NCBI GenBank assembly: GCA_031266615.1
Contig: JAISAR010000109.1
Location: forward strand, 1-13,590
Source of the DNA: Rickettsiales bacterium
GTDB taxonomy: Bacteria > Pseudomonadota > Alphaproteobacteria > Rickettsiales > Anaplasmataceae
Length of the DNA: 13,590 bases
Direction of reading: 5' to 3'
A program made the position numbers and the translations under genes. This document shows positions 12,912 through 13,590 of the stretch, piece by piece. The stretch's first letter is position 1; each line of letters opens with the position of its first letter. The notes below the pieces were generated by a model. The model saw nothing but the letters and a program-made list of their open reading frames with translations, was not told where the DNA came from and searched no databases.

Positions 12912-13565
12912 ATGGTACAGACCACTTATGCATCAATGAGTCTATCTAGCATTTCTTCTGTGGAAGATGTGTTAGAGGATGCCTATTCTGGTAAGTTATT
13001 TATTTTAGTTGATGATGAGGATAGAGAAAATGAAGGTGATCTGATTGTCTTAGCTGAAAAACTGGAGCCAAAACATGTAGCTTTTATGGTTAGATATGGT
13101 ACTGGCATTGTATTTTTAGCTATGACAAGACCTCATATGAGTAGGCTAGGTCTTGAGTTTATGAGGAAAAGTAATGTAGATGAAAAGCTTATTCCTCACA
13201 CTGCATTTACTACATCAATTGATGCACGTTATGGTATTACAACAGGTGTTTCTGCTCATGATAGAACGCGCACAATACTTACCGCTGTTGATGAAAAGAG
13301 CACTAAAGATGATATTATTACTCCCGGTCATGTTTTTCCTATTATTGCAAACGATGGTGGGGTCTTGGCACGCAATGGTCATACTGAAGCAAGTGTTGAA
13401 ATAGCAAAGTTAGTTGGCCTTAATCACGCAGCTGTAGGGTGTGAATTAGTGAACGATGATGGCTCTATGATGCGCTTACCTCAGTTGCTTAAATTTGCTG
13501 AACAACATAAGATTAAGTTAACTACCATCGATAAACTTGTTAGCTACGTTAAAAAGTTAAGCTAG
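12912..13565 (+). CDS. ribB: 3,4-dihydroxy-2-butanone 4-phosphate synthase
   Basis: This 217-residue enzyme converts ribulose 5-phosphate to the four-carbon unit of the riboflavin ring, with loss of formate. The catalytic loop DDEDRENEGDL is at 34-44. The conserved blocks HTAFTTSIDARYGITTGVSA, HDRTRTI and PGHVFPI, and GGVLARNGHTEASVEIAKL with the conserved H157, are all present. It is a single domain of the E. coli RibB type; no GTP cyclohydrolase II (RibA) domain is fused. The start is three bases after the greA stop, without a Shine-Dalgarno sequence, which suggests translational coupling. Riboflavin supply to the insect host is a known benefit of some Wolbachia (established knowledge; this gene alone does not prove the full pathway here). 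No terminator is visible before the window ends. Confidence 0.95.
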   Translation: MVQTTYASMSLSSISSVEDVLEDAYSGKLFILVDDEDRENEGDLIVLAEKLEPKHVAFMVRYGTGIVFLAMTRPHMSRLGLEFMRKSNVDEKLIPHTAFTTSIDARYGITTGVSAHDRTRTILTAVDEKSTKDDIITPGHVFPIIANDGGVLARNGHTEASVEIAKLVGLNHAAVGCELVNDDGSMMRLPQLLKFAEQHKIKLTTIDKLVSYVKKLS

Positions 13566-13590
13566 CGTTTATAAATTTGTATAATTTAAG

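Overview
The window looks like chromosomal DNA of a Wolbachia strain (Rickettsiales, Alphaproteobacteria). The reasons are the AT-rich sequence, several VirB2-like type IV secretion pilin genes carrying the short two-helix core seen in Rickettsiales, palindromic repeats of the 'CTGGATTCCAGTGTCA...ATGACA' kind scattered in Wolbachia genomes (one inside a coding gene), and the GroEL, AtpA and RibB sequences. The assignment comes from recognition, not from a database search.

Layout. 1-270 is copy A of a dispersed repeat. 349-4691 holds four minus-strand genes: a sodium:amino-acid symporter (AGCS family), a short exported protein that is only the N-terminal domain of DsbD/ScsB, groEL and groES. 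The divergent gene ygfZ (4837-5709, +) carries an in-frame palindromic insert. 5710-6523 has no convincing gene. It holds a near-consensus promoter followed by three hairpins (candidate small RNA), copy B of the repeat, palindromic-element relics and a fossil virB2 tail. 6524-8073 is a tandem array of four virB2 pilin paralogs on the minus strand. Next come tRNA-Arg(ACG), dnaJ and a fifth, divergent virB2 on the plus strand (9670-10020). 10306-13565 is a tight plus-strand run atpH-atpA-greA-ribB.

How the genes fit together. The groES-groEL pair and dnaJ each have a sequence matching the alphaproteobacterial RpoH (sigma-32) promoter, CTTG-N18-CYTATNT, so the chaperones are probably co-regulated although they are 3.6 kb apart. 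The virB2 paralogs would supply alternative pilin subunits to the VirB/D4 secretion machine, whose other genes are not here. Their core is almost invariant while the N- and C-terminal ends differ. The most downstream paralog has lost the reading frame between its start codon and its body at a run of eight A. In the last block the F1 ATPase delta and alpha genes overlap by 4 bases and lead into greA and ribB, where many bacteria have atpG.

The most interesting parts are the pilin array (frameshift at an A-run, tail swap, inter-gene hairpins), the protein-coding palindromic insert in ygfZ, the orphan promoter with structured downstream sequence, and the internally duplicated 270-base direct repeats that flank a 5.6-kb chaperone/transport segment.
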